Source of the DNA: Candidatus Agathobaculum intestinipullorum
GTDB lineage: Bacteria; Bacillota; Clostridia; Oscillospirales; Butyricicoccaceae
DNA: 64,000 bases
Direction of reading: 5' to 3'
Assembly: GCA_019117485.1 (NCBI GenBank)
Contig: DWZQ01000028.1
Location: forward strand, 84,555-148,554
Part shown: positions 36,090 through 44,619 of the stretch, piece by piece
Layout of the letters: each line of letters begins with the position of its first letter
How positions within the stretch are numbered: position 1 is the stretch's first letter
Notes under the pieces: generated by a model
The model's input: only the letters and a program-made list of their open reading frames with translations
Databases searched by the model: none
Told to the model about the DNA's origin: nothing
Translations under genes and position numbers: made by a program

Positions 36090-37211
36090 TCAACCCTGAT
36101 AAAAGCGCGGTACGCGGCTGCTGGCGGCACAGATCACCTCATAGGAGATCGTGCCTGCGGCGGCGGCTACATCCTCGGCTGTCCAGACCGCCGGGCCGAA
36201 CACCGTGACCTCGTCGCCGCGGCGCACTTCTACCCCATCGGGCACGCGCGCCATACACATATCCATGCAGATGCGGCCGAGCACCGGTGCTTTCTCCCCG
36301 CCCAGAACGACGTGCGCCTTGCCCGAACCAGTACGCAGATAACCGTCCGCGTAACCGATCGACACGACTGCCACACGGGTCGGCTTGTCCGTTTCATAAG
36401 TGCGGCCATAGCTGACCGTCGTGTGCGCCGGGATATCGCGCACCTGCACGACGCGCGCTTTGACCGTCATTGCCGGACGCAGGTCAAGCATGGGCGGAAC
36501 CGAAGCGTCCGGTCGGTAGCCATACAGGATAATACCTGCGCGCGTCATGGTGCAGTGCATCTGCTCGTAGTGCTGGATCGCGCCGCTGTTGGCGCAATGC
36601 CGCAGCGGCAGGTCAACGCCACGCGCGGCAAGGTCGTTGCACACATCAGCAAAACGCTGGTATTGCAACGCAGTATAGTCTTTGCCCTCCGGCACATCAG
36701 CGACCGCAAAATGGGTAAAAATCCCCTCGCTACGCAAACCCGGCAGCGCGGCACAGGCCGCGATCTGATCGACCGTCTGCTCCCGCTCCCATGCCGGGAA
36801 ACCGAGACGGGTCATACCGGTGTCCAGCTTGTAATGGACAGTCAGCGTCTCGCCTGTCCGCATGGCGGCGTCGCTCAGCAGGCGAGCAGTCTCTACATCG
36901 TACACCGGCGCGGTGATATGCTCACGCGCGATGGTGTCCATGTCGGCTTCATCCACATAGCCCAAAATCAAAATCGGCTTGGTTATGCCATGTTCACGCA
37001 ACTCTACCGCCTCCGGCACGGTAGCGGCCGCAAAATACGGCGCACCCAATGCCTGCAAGCGCTGTGCGACCGGCACAGCGCCGTGGCCATAGGCATCCGC
37101 CTTGACCACGCACAGCACCGGCGCTTTGGCCTGCGCGCAGATCACGCGATAATTGTGTTCGATCGCGCCCAAGTCGACCTCGGCCCAGGCGCGGTGTTTG
37201 CTCGGCTTCAT
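36090..37211 (-). CDS. alr: alanine racemase
   Basis: PLP enzyme making D-alanine for peptidoglycan. 373 residues: the N-terminal barrel has RAWAEVDLGAIEHNY and the PLP lysine K37 in VVKADAYGHGA; the C-terminal domain carries the catalytic Tyr region TVSYGRTY and ICMDMCM. I use ATG 37211, which gives the usual short lead and has GGGG about ten bases upstream; ATG 37223 is possible. It follows the lipoprotein gene by 20 bp and precedes mazF, a common Firmicute order. Confidence 0.93.
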   Translation of the reverse strand: MKPSKHRAWAEVDLGAIEHNYRVICAQAKAPVLCVVKADAYGHGAVPVAQRLQALGAPYFAAATVPEAVELREHGITKPILILGYVDEADMDTIAREHITAPVYDVETARLLSDAAMRTGETLTVHYKLDTGMTRLGFPAWEREQTVDQIAACAALPGLRSEGIFTHFAVADVPEGKDYTALQYQRFADVCNDLAARGVDLPLRHCANSGAIQHYEQMHCTMTRAGIILYGYRPDASVPPMLDLRPAMTVKARVVQVRDIPAHTTVSYGRTYETDKPTRVAVVSIGYADGYLRTGSGKAHVVLGGEKAPVLGRICMDMCMARVPDGVEVRRGDEVTVFGPAVWTAEDVAAAAGTISYEVICAASSRVPRFYQG

Positions 37212-37231
37212 ATCATGATTCATCCCCAGAT

Positions 37232-37807
37232 TTATGTTTGCCGGTAATCGGTCACAAGAAGTTGCAGCACACGCGTGCCGTCCGCAGAGAACTCCGCGCA
37301 CACCGGCTGCAAGCTATCCTCCGTGAGCCAAACCTGCTTTTCGACTTTGCCATCCGCATCCTGCTGTTCGTACCGCAGCACCAGCAGCGACGCACCGTCC
37401 GCACGTTCCGTCCACAGCTGCACCGGCTCTGCCGTGCGCAGGTCATTCATCAGACAGAACAGCGCGTCCGCAGGCGTCAGCCCGATACGCTGCGGCATCG
37501 CGTCATCGAGCGCAAGGCCGTCGTACTGCAAGGTGAACGAGGCGTTATCCGTGCCGGCGATCGTGCCGCCGATACCGGCAAGGCTTTCGGGCGCGGTGAT
37601 GGTAAATGTGTCGTTATCTTCCCTATTATAAACGTAATCGACTTGATATTCCAGTACCGATTGCCCAAGATCGGACAAAATTTTGAGTTCCACCTCAAAT
37701 CCGGCGAGCGTCTCAAAATGTTCGCGCACTGTCTGCCCGTCTGCCGGTGCGCTGCCACAGCCGGACAGCGCCAGCAGCATCATGAAAATGCAAAGAATCC
37801 GTTTCAG
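37232..37807 (-). CDS. lipoprotein of unknown function, probable CTG start
   Basis: 191 residues. The first ATG (37783) would leave only MMLLALSGCG, too short and without the basic end of a signal peptide. In frame upstream is LKRILCIF, starting at CTG 37807, seven bases after GGGAG and one base after the nnrD stop; together LKRILCIFMMLLALSGC is a normal lipoprotein signal with lipobox LSGC. The mature part has alternating strands and resembles the outer-membrane-lipoprotein-sorting type fold of DUF4292/LolA-like proteins. It lies between nnrD and alr, where Firmicutes often carry such a gene. Confidence 0.78.
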   Translation of the reverse strand: MKRILCIFMMLLALSGCGSAPADGQTVREHFETLAGFEVELKILSDLGQSVLEYQVDYVYNREDNDTFTITAPESLAGIGGTIAGTDNASFTLQYDGLALDDAMPQRIGLTPADALFCLMNDLRTAEPVQLWTERADGASLLVLRYEQQDADGKVEKQVWLTEDSLQPVCAEFSADGTRVLQLLVTDYRQT

Positions 37808-37808
37808 G

Positions 37809-38702
37809 TCACCACTCCCTTGTGTTATACCGATGAAGCAGCCGGGGCAGCTCGCAAAGCATATCGCCCGGTGTCATACCATATTCGCTCAGGCGGTTGG
37901 CCGCTGCGTCACCCGCCCTGCCGTGCAGCCACGCCGCTGCACAGGCTGCACGCGCTGGGTCAATCCCCTGTCCGCACAGCGATACCAACATGCCCGCCAG
38001 CACATCGCCGCTGCCGCCTTTCGCCATGCCGGGATTTCCGGAATGGTTGCGGTACGCTGTGCCATCCGGCGTAAAAATGCGCGTACGATGCCCTTTATAA
38101 AGCAGAATACAGCGGTTTTCACGCGCAAAGCCCATCAGGTCTGCATCATCCGGCTGCCGGATGCCGCTGAGCCGTCCGAATTCCGCCGCATGGGGGGTGA
38201 GCACGACCGGCTGCGCTGCCTGCCGCAATACATCTTTATGCGCGGCAAGCGCATTTATGCCGTCTGCATCCAACACGACCGGACAGCGCGCATTTTCCAC
38301 CAATGCACAAACGATCCCGCTGACCTCGTCCGACCGCCCCAACCCGCAGCCTACAAGCAATGCATCTGCGCGTTCAGCAAGCGCCAGTAGCGCGGGCACC
38401 GCTTCGCGCGACAGCAGGCCGTCCTCGCTGCACGGCACCGGCCGCACAACCGGCTCGTTCAGCTTAACCGCCAACACCGGCCACGCCTTCTCAGGCGTGG
38501 CAAGCGTGACCACACCGCTGCCCATGCGCACCGCGCCCTGCGCGGCGAAATATGCCGCGCCTGTGTAACCGGCCGAACCGCAAACGCACAGCACACGGCC
38601 AAATGCATTTTTGTCCGCATCCGGCGCGCGGCGCGGCAGGATACCGTCGATAAATTCCTGATTGATCTCTATAAAAGATGGAACTCCCATGATTGCGGCC
38701 AT
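37809..38702 (-). CDS. nnrD: ADP-dependent NAD(P)H-hydrate dehydratase
   Basis: Repairs hydrated NAD(P)H. 297 residues in the ribokinase-like fold. Motifs GSAGYTGAAYFAAQGAVRMG (about 42-61), VLTPHAAEFGRL and the anion-hole stretch NPGMAKGGSGDVLAGM are present. The epimerase domain (NnrE) often fused at the N-terminus is absent. ATG has GGAGGG about seven bases upstream. First gene of the nnrD, lipoprotein, alr, mazF group, divergent from the amidase. Confidence 0.92.
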   Translation of the reverse strand: MAAIMGVPSFIEINQEFIDGILPRRAPDADKNAFGRVLCVCGSAGYTGAAYFAAQGAVRMGSGVVTLATPEKAWPVLAVKLNEPVVRPVPCSEDGLLSREAVPALLALAERADALLVGCGLGRSDEVSGIVCALVENARCPVVLDADGINALAAHKDVLRQAAQPVVLTPHAAEFGRLSGIRQPDDADLMGFARENRCILLYKGHRTRIFTPDGTAYRNHSGNPGMAKGGSGDVLAGMLVSLCGQGIDPARAACAAAWLHGRAGDAAANRLSEYGMTPGDMLCELPRLLHRYNTREW

Positions 38703-38835
38703 ATTCTATCCCTCCATCGTGATATTGTTGCCTGCTATCAGCATAGCACCGCGCAGGATGCCGGTCAAGGCGGCGCCATTGTTTCCGTGTCCCGCCCGCG
38801 CGCCATCGCATAGGCTGAAACGAGGAGGTGATACT

Positions 38836-39408
38836 TTGCCCATCCGTATTTTCATTGACCCGGGACACAACCCGACCGGCCCGAACACCGGCGCGGAAGG
38901 CAACGGCCTGCGCGAGCAGGATGTCAACTTCGAGGTCAGCATGTATCTTGCCGACTTGCTACGCGCCGACCCGCGCTTCGCCGTGCGGCTGAGCCGCAAT
39001 ACCCCGACCGAAATCCTCGGCACGAGCAACGCGACCAGCCTTGCCATGCGCGTCAATATGGCCAACAGCTGGCCCGCGGATTACTTCATCAGTATCCACT
39101 GCAATTCCAACGTCAACCCCGCCATCAACGGCACCGAGGTTTACGTCTATCAGCAGAACACCCAGCCCTATTGGCTGGCGCAACATGTGCTGCGAGGCAT
39201 TGTCAACCGGGTCGGCACCAAGGACAACGGCGTGCGGCTCAACCCCAGCCTTTTTGTACTGCGCCGCACCCGTATGCCCGCCATTCTCGTTGAACTTGCC
39301 TATCTGAGCAACGAAGCCGATGCCCAAAAGCTCAAGGATGATCCCTACGGCTTCGCACAGGGCATTTATAACGGGCTGCTGAGCTACTTCGGCTTCGAGC
39401 CACTGTAA
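38836..39408 (+). CDS. N-acetylmuramoyl-L-alanine amidase (amidase_3), no signal peptide
   Basis: Zinc amidase cleaving between muramic acid and the stem peptide. 190 residues from TTG 38836, chosen for AGGAGG seven bases upstream and because the domain begins at once with IFIDPGHNP. Zinc ligands H11, E27 and H88 and catalytic E153 (ILVELAYLSN) are in place. No signal peptide or wall-binding domain is attached, unlike typical secreted autolysins, so the enzyme may act in the mother cell, be released by lysis, or use another route. Terminator at 39442-39475. Confidence 0.9.
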   Translation: MPIRIFIDPGHNPTGPNTGAEGNGLREQDVNFEVSMYLADLLRADPRFAVRLSRNTPTEILGTSNATSLAMRVNMANSWPADYFISIHCNSNVNPAINGTEVYVYQQNTQPYWLAQHVLRGIVNRVGTKDNGVRLNPSLFVLRRTRMPAILVELAYLSNEADAQKLKDDPYGFAQGIYNGLLSYFGFEPL

Positions 39409-39441
39409 CGCCCGGTAACAGACTCCATTTCCGCATATGAC

Positions 39442-39475
39442 ACGCAGGCAGGGCGTTCCGTCGCCCTGCCTGCGT
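39442..39475 (+). terminator. terminator of the amidase gene
   Basis: 14-bp stem ACGCAGGCAGGGCG / complement, loop TTCCGT, then TTTTT. Confidence 0.88.
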
Positions 39476-39574
39476 TTTTGCGCTGCCCAGGTCATGCCGA
39501 ACGGATTTTCCCCGGACAGGCCCGCTCCCGCCCCTATATTTTGCGTATTCATCGCGCAAAACAGCAAAATCCTG

Positions 39575-39603
39575 TTGCGCAAACGGACAAAACGCGGTAC
39601 AAT
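39575..39603 (+). promoter_or_regulatory. sigma-A promoter of the DUF2461 operon
   Basis: -35 TTGCGC (39575-39580), 17-bp spacer, -10 TACAAT (39598-39603). The -35 is the right arm of an imperfect inverted repeat beginning near 39553. Confidence 0.7.
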
Positions 39604-39631
39604 GATAGGCAGAAAGGTGGTGCCCCATTCC

Positions 39632-40333
39632 ATGGCATTCACAGGCTTTCATGCTGCGGGCATCGACCTGTTGCAGCTAAACCGCCTGCAAAACAGCAAG
39701 GAATTTTACGACGAACACAAAGACGAGATCAAGCGGCTGGTCGTCCAGCCGTTCCATGAGCTGATCGCGCAGATGACGCCCGCTATGCTCGAGATCGACC
39801 CGCAATTCGTGGTCGTCCCGTCGCACATGGTGTCGCGTGTGCGGCGCGATACGCGCTATACCAAAGACAAAACGCTCTACCGCGCGAATATGTGGATGTT
39901 TTTCCGCCGGCCGCGGCAGGAGCGCGAATCGGTACCCTGTTATTATTTCGAGATCCACCCGGAGTTCTGGGGTTTTGGCTGCTGGGGCGCATGGGGCCGC
40001 GGCGAAATGGAAGCGTTGCGCGAAATGGTTCTGCATGAAGACCAGTTATTCCTCGCGGCGCGCGAGGCGGTAGCCGCCTGCCCGCAGATGCATCTGGACG
40101 GCGAATTATACAAGCGCCCTAAATTCCCGGATGCCAACCCGGCCTATCAGGACTGGCTCAACCGCAAGGAAATCGGCGTCGACTTCCGCGAAAGCGGGGA
40201 TTTCTCCCCCGTGCTTGACGGCTCATTCGCCGGGCCAATGCTGGAAACCATGCAGCGGCTCGCGCCGTTTTACCGGTTCCTGTTAGCCGCAAAAGAGCGC
40301 GCAGACGCCGCGCGGCGGGAGGCGGTTCAATGA
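39632..40333 (+). CDS. DUF2461 family protein
   Basis: 233 residues. The family pattern is clear: FHAAGIDLLQLNRLQNSKEF at the start, then RVRRDTRYTKDKTLYRANMW and a YFEIHPEFWGFGCW-type strand region. No function is established for the family. Start at ATG 39632 with AAAGGTGG upstream; two GTG codons closer to that site are less likely. It overlaps the following exonuclease gene by four bases (ATGA), so the two are coupled. Confidence 0.87.
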   Translation: MAFTGFHAAGIDLLQLNRLQNSKEFYDEHKDEIKRLVVQPFHELIAQMTPAMLEIDPQFVVVPSHMVSRVRRDTRYTKDKTLYRANMWMFFRRPRQERESVPCYYFEIHPEFWGFGCWGAWGRGEMEALREMVLHEDQLFLAAREAVAACPQMHLDGELYKRPKFPDANPAYQDWLNRKEIGVDFRESGDFSPVLDGSFAGPMLETMQRLAPFYRFLLAAKERADAARREAVQ

Positions 40334-40950
40334 GATACATCGCACTGGATTTTGAAACCGGCAATGCCTCGCGCCTGAGCGCGTGCGCGTTGGGTGTCGG
40401 TATTTTCGAGGACCAGACACCAGCCGGTGAACTGGTAACGCTCATCAAGCCGCCCGCACAGGTGGGTAAGTTCCACTGGGGCAACGTGCGCGTCAACCAT
40501 ATCAAGGAGTCCATGGTCGTGGACGCACCCACGTTCGACATCGTCTGGCGTGAGCTAGCCGACCGGGTTGATGGCAGCGTACTGGTTTGTCACAACGCCA
40601 TGTTTGACACCGCCGTGCTGTGCGCATGCCTTGCGCACTACCACCTGCCGGTGCCGGATTGCCGGTATGTATGCACCGTTAAGGTAGCGCAGCGGGTATG
40701 GCCGCAGCTGGTAAATCATAAGCTGGATACGGTTGCCGACGCGCTCGGCATCGCGCTTAACCACCACGAGGCGGGCTCAGATGCCCGCGCCGCCGGCCTG
40801 ATCTTGCAGGCCGCGCTGCGCGAAACCGGCTGCGCAGATGTGGATGCGCTCGCGCACCGCATCGGCATGCGGCTGGGCCGCATATCCTGCATGGGTACCG
40901 TACCGTGCAGCATCGCCAAGGAAACCCGGGGCGGAACAGCCGCCCGTTGA
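40330..40950 (+). CDS. DnaQ-like 3'-5' exonuclease
   Basis: 206 residues of the DEDD nuclease superfamily, related to DNA polymerase III epsilon. Exo I has the metal pair D7 and E9 in LDFETGN, Exo II has HNAMFD, and Exo III has NHHEAGSDARAAG with its His and Asp. No BRCT or helicase domain follows, and the last ~35 residues look unstructured. It may proofread, repair or degrade RNA; the partner is not visible. Second gene of the DUF2461 unit. Confidence 0.88.
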   Translation: MRYIALDFETGNASRLSACALGVGIFEDQTPAGELVTLIKPPAQVGKFHWGNVRVNHIKESMVVDAPTFDIVWRELADRVDGSVLVCHNAMFDTAVLCACLAHYHLPVPDCRYVCTVKVAQRVWPQLVNHKLDTVADALGIALNHHEAGSDARAAGLILQAALRETGCADVDALAHRIGMRLGRISCMGTVPCSIAKETRGGTAAR

Positions 40951-40985
40951 CCTGACCGCAAGCAAATAAAGGAGAGTGCAAAGCT

Positions 40986-41291
40986 ATGAAAAACTATCTG
41001 GAAAACATCGACCGCGAGGCCCTGCGCGCACGCGCGGAGCAAATGCTGCGTTATGCAGATGATGCGCGCTGCCAGGCTGGCCGCTGGACTGAGTACGCGG
41101 TTTCTCGCGCACAGGGCTTCTCTGTGCTGGATTTCGCCGTATTTAAGGTCTGCCTGCTTTCGCTCGGCATGTGGCTGGGTGCTTGCTTTGCCCGCGCATT
41201 CAAGAAGTTCCGCGGCGTGCTGTTTGTGGCGTTTGCGGCCAGCTGGATGTACCTGTTCTGGCGCGTCTTTTTTGATAGCGACGACGAATAA
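40986..41291 (+). CDS. small membrane protein of unknown function
   Basis: 101 residues, ATG with AAAGGAGAG upstream. The N-terminal 45 residues are charged and helical; two membrane helices follow (about 53-70 and 78-95) with a positive loop between, and the tail FDSDDE is acidic. Not recognised. It sits between the exonuclease and the AI-2E-type transporter on the same strand. Confidence 0.75.
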   Translation: MKNYLENIDREALRARAEQMLRYADDARCQAGRWTEYAVSRAQGFSVLDFAVFKVCLLSLGMWLGACFARAFKKFRGVLFVAFAASWMYLFWRVFFDSDDE

Positions 41292-41337
41292 GCACTGAAA
41301 TACCGGACGCCGGGTGATTCCCCGGCGGGAGAGGAGT

Positions 41338-42708
41338 ATGTCCGTGGAGGACCCTACCCAGCAAAATAAATCTGCCTTTCAAAGGCATCCGCATTATTTC
41401 CAGTGGGGTTTGACCGCTTTCTGCGTCATTGTATCCAGCGCCGTGGTCGTGTTCCTGCTGCAATGGCTGCCCGGGATCTGGACGATGTTCCGCAACCTAC
41501 TGGGCATCCTCAGCCCTTTTATCTATGGGTTTGTCATGGCCTACCTGCTGATGCCCATCTTCAATGGATTGTATAAACGCATTCAGCCCCGCCTGTCGCA
41601 GCGGTTGAAAAACGGCACGCGGATTGCCAAAGGGCTTTGCAGCATCCTTACCCTGTCGATCGGTATTGCGATTGTCGGCATCCTGCTGTGGATGGTACTG
41701 CCGCAGCTGGTCGTCAGCGTCTTTTCCCTGCTCGAATCCATGGACGATTACCTCAATGAGATCTCCAGCTGGGTGGCGGCGCTTTTGCAGGACAATCCGG
41801 TGATCGAACGCAACTTCCTGCAAATCTACGGCGAGTTTTCCCAGCAGATCGTCGACTGGGTGCAGAATATTGCTCTGCCGCAGTTGGTTGAACTGATGAC
41901 AGGCGTCGTGACCACGGTTTCCGTGCTGTTCGATATCCTGATCGGCATCATCATCGCGCTCTATATCCTCAACAGCAAAGACACGTTCTGCGCGCAGGCG
42001 AAAAAAATGACATACAGCCTGTTTTCCATCGACCGCGCCAACCGCATTATGGGGCGTGTCGCTTATGTCCACCGCGTGTTTGGCGGCTTCATCACGGGCA
42101 AGCTGATCGACTCTCTCATCATCGGCCTGCTTTGTTTTATCGGCTTGCGCCTGTTCATCGGCTTCGGCCTGATGACAATGGACCAATCGTTTGCGCTGCT
42201 GATTTCCGTCATCATCGGCGTGACCAATATCATCCCCTTTTTCGGGCCATTTATCGGCGCAATCCCCAGCACCATCCTGATCATGGTCATCAGCCCGGTG
42301 CAGGCGGTATATTTTGTGCTGTTTATCCTTGCCCTGCAACAGTTTGACGGCAACATCCTCGGCCCCAAGATTCTGGGCAACTCGACCGGTCTGTCGAGCT
42401 TCTGGGTTATGTTTGCCATCCTGCTGTTCGGCGGAGTGTTCGGCTTTGTCGGCATGGCTGTCGGTGTGCCGTTGTTTGCAGTGCTATACAATGCAGTCAC
42501 CGAAATCATTTGCAGCCTGTTGCAAAAGCGCGGCTTATCGGTTGATACCAACGATTATCGTGGCCCGAAACGGCTCGATCCGGCTACCGGCGAATTTGTT
42601 GAAGTAAAGGAAGACCGTCCTCCCGTCTCGGCAAAGGAGCGCCGCCGTGCAGCGGAAAAGGCGCGCGAAGCGCAGAAACAACAAAAAGAACAAAGCAAGA
42701 AGGGCTGA
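41338..42708 (+). CDS. AI-2E family transporter
   Basis: 456 residues with about eight membrane helices. The family signature is seen in helices ending FFGPFIGAIPSTILI and LGPKILGNSTGLSSFWVM. Members include the E. coli TqsA autoinducer exporter and many of unknown cargo, and some are proton/sodium antiporters. The C-terminus is a long Lys/Glu/Gln-rich cytosolic tail. Start at ATG 41338, GGGAG six bases upstream; a GTG two codons on is an alternative. Its terminator overlaps the last codons. Confidence 0.9.
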   Translation: MSVEDPTQQNKSAFQRHPHYFQWGLTAFCVIVSSAVVVFLLQWLPGIWTMFRNLLGILSPFIYGFVMAYLLMPIFNGLYKRIQPRLSQRLKNGTRIAKGLCSILTLSIGIAIVGILLWMVLPQLVVSVFSLLESMDDYLNEISSWVAALLQDNPVIERNFLQIYGEFSQQIVDWVQNIALPQLVELMTGVVTTVSVLFDILIGIIIALYILNSKDTFCAQAKKMTYSLFSIDRANRIMGRVAYVHRVFGGFITGKLIDSLIIGLLCFIGLRLFIGFGLMTMDQSFALLISVIIGVTNIIPFFGPFIGAIPSTILIMVISPVQAVYFVLFILALQQFDGNILGPKILGNSTGLSSFWVMFAILLFGGVFGFVGMAVGVPLFAVLYNAVTEIICSLLQKRGLSVDTNDYRGPKRLDPATGEFVEVKEDRPPVSAKERRRAAEKAREAQKQQKEQSKKG

Positions 42709-42728
42709 CCTGCGGGTCAGCCCTTCTT
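42697..42728. terminator. terminator between AI-2E transporter and convergent gene
   Basis: 14-bp stem AAGAAGGGCTGACC / complement, loop TGCG, T-run on plus; it ends right at the stop of the minus-strand gene at 42729. Confidence 0.9.
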
Positions 42729-43142
42729 TTATGTGGCGGCATTCGACAGCATTGCGTCCAGTGTGTCGATCAGCACTTGCGCATCATGCAAGCGATAATT
42801 CCATGGCGTGCTTTCATAGACAAAGCTGTTCTTGCCCAGAACAAAATGCAGCGGTTTTCCATCGTAACGTCCGTCGATCTCGTACTGAACAGTATCGAGC
42901 GAATAGCTTGATTGATAAAACGGCAAGCGAGACGCCTTGCAGGATGTGAGCAATTCTGACAGCCGCATCGAATTGATTTGCGAGGTGATATCTTCAAATT
43001 CCGCATCACCGACCATGCGCTGCACGCGCCAAACCTCTAGCTGTTCAGCTTGCGGCGCAACATCCCACGGGATAAACGCATAGACCAGCGCGCCGCACAG
43101 CACGGCGATGCACAACACAATCACAAAGGGCTTCCGTTTCAT
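42729..43142 (-). CDS. hypothetical membrane-anchored protein
   Basis: 137 residues. One N-terminal membrane helix (about 5-24) anchors an extracytoplasmic domain of mixed helix and strand. No lipobox. Not recognised. It lies between the transporter terminator and the pta terminator and is probably transcribed alone. Confidence 0.72.
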   Translation of the reverse strand: MKRKPFVIVLCIAVLCGALVYAFIPWDVAPQAEQLEVWRVQRMVGDAEFEDITSQINSMRLSELLTSCKASRLPFYQSSYSLDTVQYEIDGRYDGKPLHFVLGKNSFVYESTPWNYRLHDAQVLIDTLDAMLSNAAT

Positions 43143-43185
43143 ACCAGCACGCTCCTTCCCTATCGACGAACGCCTTCACCAACAG

Positions 43186-43218
43186 ACAAGGGCCGAAACC
43201 ATTCGTTTCGGCCCTTGT
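43186..43218 (-). terminator. terminator of pta
   Basis: 14-bp stem ACAAGGGCCGAAAC / complement with loop CATTC; only short T-runs follow. It lies 36 bp after the pta stop. Confidence 0.75.
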
Positions 43219-43253
43219 AAATTCCGTATTTGGAGAAATATGCCGGGGAGAAA

Positions 43254-44228
43254 TCACTTCAGGCCCGCGGTGATAATCGCCATCTGATAAACCTCGTCCG
43301 CATTGCAGCCACGGGACAGGTCGTTAATCGGCGCATTCAGACCCTGAAGGATCGGGCCGTAGGCTTCAAAGCCACCCAGACGCTGGGCGATCTTGTAGCC
43401 GATGTTACCTGCGTTGATGTCCGGGAAGATGAACGTGTTGGCCTGACCAGCAACCGGCGAACCCTTGCACTTCGTCGCCGCAACAACCGGCGAGAATGCC
43501 GCGTCAAACTGCAACTCACCGTCAACAGCCAGATCAGGTGCAGCGGCCTTGGTCTTTTCGGTCGCGTTCTTCATCATATCAACCGTCTCGCCCTTACCCG
43601 AGCCCTTGGTCGAGTAAGACAGCATAGCAACCTTGGGGTCGATGCCAAAAGCCTTGGCAGTCTTGGCAGTCTCGATGGCGATCTCTACCAGATCGTCCTC
43701 GCCCGGATTGATGTTGATCGCGCAGTCACCCATTGCATACATCTCGTCGTCACCGTCCTTGCCGTCGCGGCGCAGGATGAAGCAGGAACTTACGATCTTG
43801 TTGCCCGGCTTGGTTTTGATGATCTGCAGCGCAGGACGAACGGTATCCGCCGTGGAGTATGTAGCGCCGCCGAGCAGAGCGTCCGCCTTGCCCATCTTGA
43901 CCAGCATCGTGCCGAAATAATTGCCCTTGGACAGCGCCGCGCGGCACTGTTCTTCGGTCATCTTACCCTTGCGCAGTTCAACCATCTTAGCGACCATTTC
44001 GTCCATCTCCGGGTACGTTGCGGGATCAATAATCTCCATGCCCTCGATGTCGAAGCCGCCGGCCTGCGCCGCCGCCTTAACCTCATCGACATTGCCAACC
44101 AGAATGGAATCCATCAGGCCATCCTTCTTCAGGCGGGCAGCAGCCTCCAAGATGCGCGGGTCCGGACCTTCGGTGAACACGATCTTGCGCTTATCAGCCT
44201 TCAGCGTGGCAATCAGATTTTCAAACAT
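43254..44228 (-). CDS. pta: phosphate acetyltransferase
   Basis: Interconverts acetyl-CoA and acetyl phosphate in the acetate pathway. 324 residues, the short form without the N-terminal DRTGG/P-loop regions of E. coli Pta. Family motifs include KGNYFGTMLVKMGKADALLGG, the AININPGEDDL-type region and NTFIFPDINAGNIGYKIAQR. GAGGAGAG precedes the ATG by about seven bases. ackA is not adjacent. Promoter at 44299-44328. Confidence 0.95.
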   Translation of the reverse strand: MFENLIATLKADKRKIVFTEGPDPRILEAAARLKKDGLMDSILVGNVDEVKAAAQAGGFDIEGMEIIDPATYPEMDEMVAKMVELRKGKMTEEQCRAALSKGNYFGTMLVKMGKADALLGGATYSTADTVRPALQIIKTKPGNKIVSSCFILRRDGKDGDDEMYAMGDCAININPGEDDLVEIAIETAKTAKAFGIDPKVAMLSYSTKGSGKGETVDMMKNATEKTKAAAPDLAVDGELQFDAAFSPVVAATKCKGSPVAGQANTFIFPDINAGNIGYKIAQRLGGFEAYGPILQGLNAPINDLSRGCNADEVYQMAIITAGLK

Positions 44229-44298
44229 ATTGCACTCTCCTCTATTTTTCTCTGTTTGACCGTCCCCAGAGTGGCCGCGGGCAAACTTTTATACTTTC

Positions 44299-44328
44299 AT
44301 TATACACCCTGTCCCTGTCACTTCACAA
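44299..44328 (-). promoter_or_regulatory. promoter of pta
   Basis: -35 TTGTGA (44323-44328), 18-bp spacer, consensus -10 TATAAT (44299-44304), 71 bp before the pta ATG. Confidence 0.7.
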
Positions 44329-44347
44329 GCATTATTTTGGGTAAATC

Positions 44348-44376
44348 TTGAGTAATTCCTGCATTGCCCGTTATAC
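44348..44376 (+). promoter_or_regulatory. promoter of the recombinase unit
   Basis: -35 TTGAGT (44348-44353), 17-bp spacer, -10 TTATAC (44371-44376), 55 bp before the small gene that precedes the recombinase. Confidence 0.55.
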
Positions 44377-44430
44377 AGACTGGAACACAGACAAAACGGG
44401 CAGAATAGGAAAAAACAGGAGGGATGACCC

Positions 44431-44619
44431 ATGCACATTATCCGCTATTTGAACGGCAAGCGCCTGCACGGCATGATGCCGCCGCTACTGCTTGACCGGG
44501 ATGGTGTGGGCACACTGTTGGGCGCCGCACGCCGCAGGCAGCCCCTGCCATTGCCCGACACCGCGCCCTCTGCTATACTGGACGCGGAGGGAGGCGGTCC
44601 GGGAAAGGACAACACATGA
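44431..44619 (+). CDS. small protein upstream of the serine recombinase
   Basis: 62 residues, ATG with AGGAGG eight bases upstream. Basic, with RYLNGKRLHG near the start; no recognised domain. Its end overlaps the recombinase start by four bases, so they are co-translated. Small basic partners of large serine recombinases can act as directionality factors, but nothing in this sequence proves that. Confidence 0.6.
   Translation: MHIIRYLNGKRLHGMMPPLLLDRDGVGTLLGAARRRQPLPLPDTAPSAILDAEGGGPGKDNT

Noticed and set aside
37239..38390. Plus-strand frames opposite alr, lipoprotein and nnrD
   Set aside because: No motifs; fully explained as shadows of the minus-strand genes.
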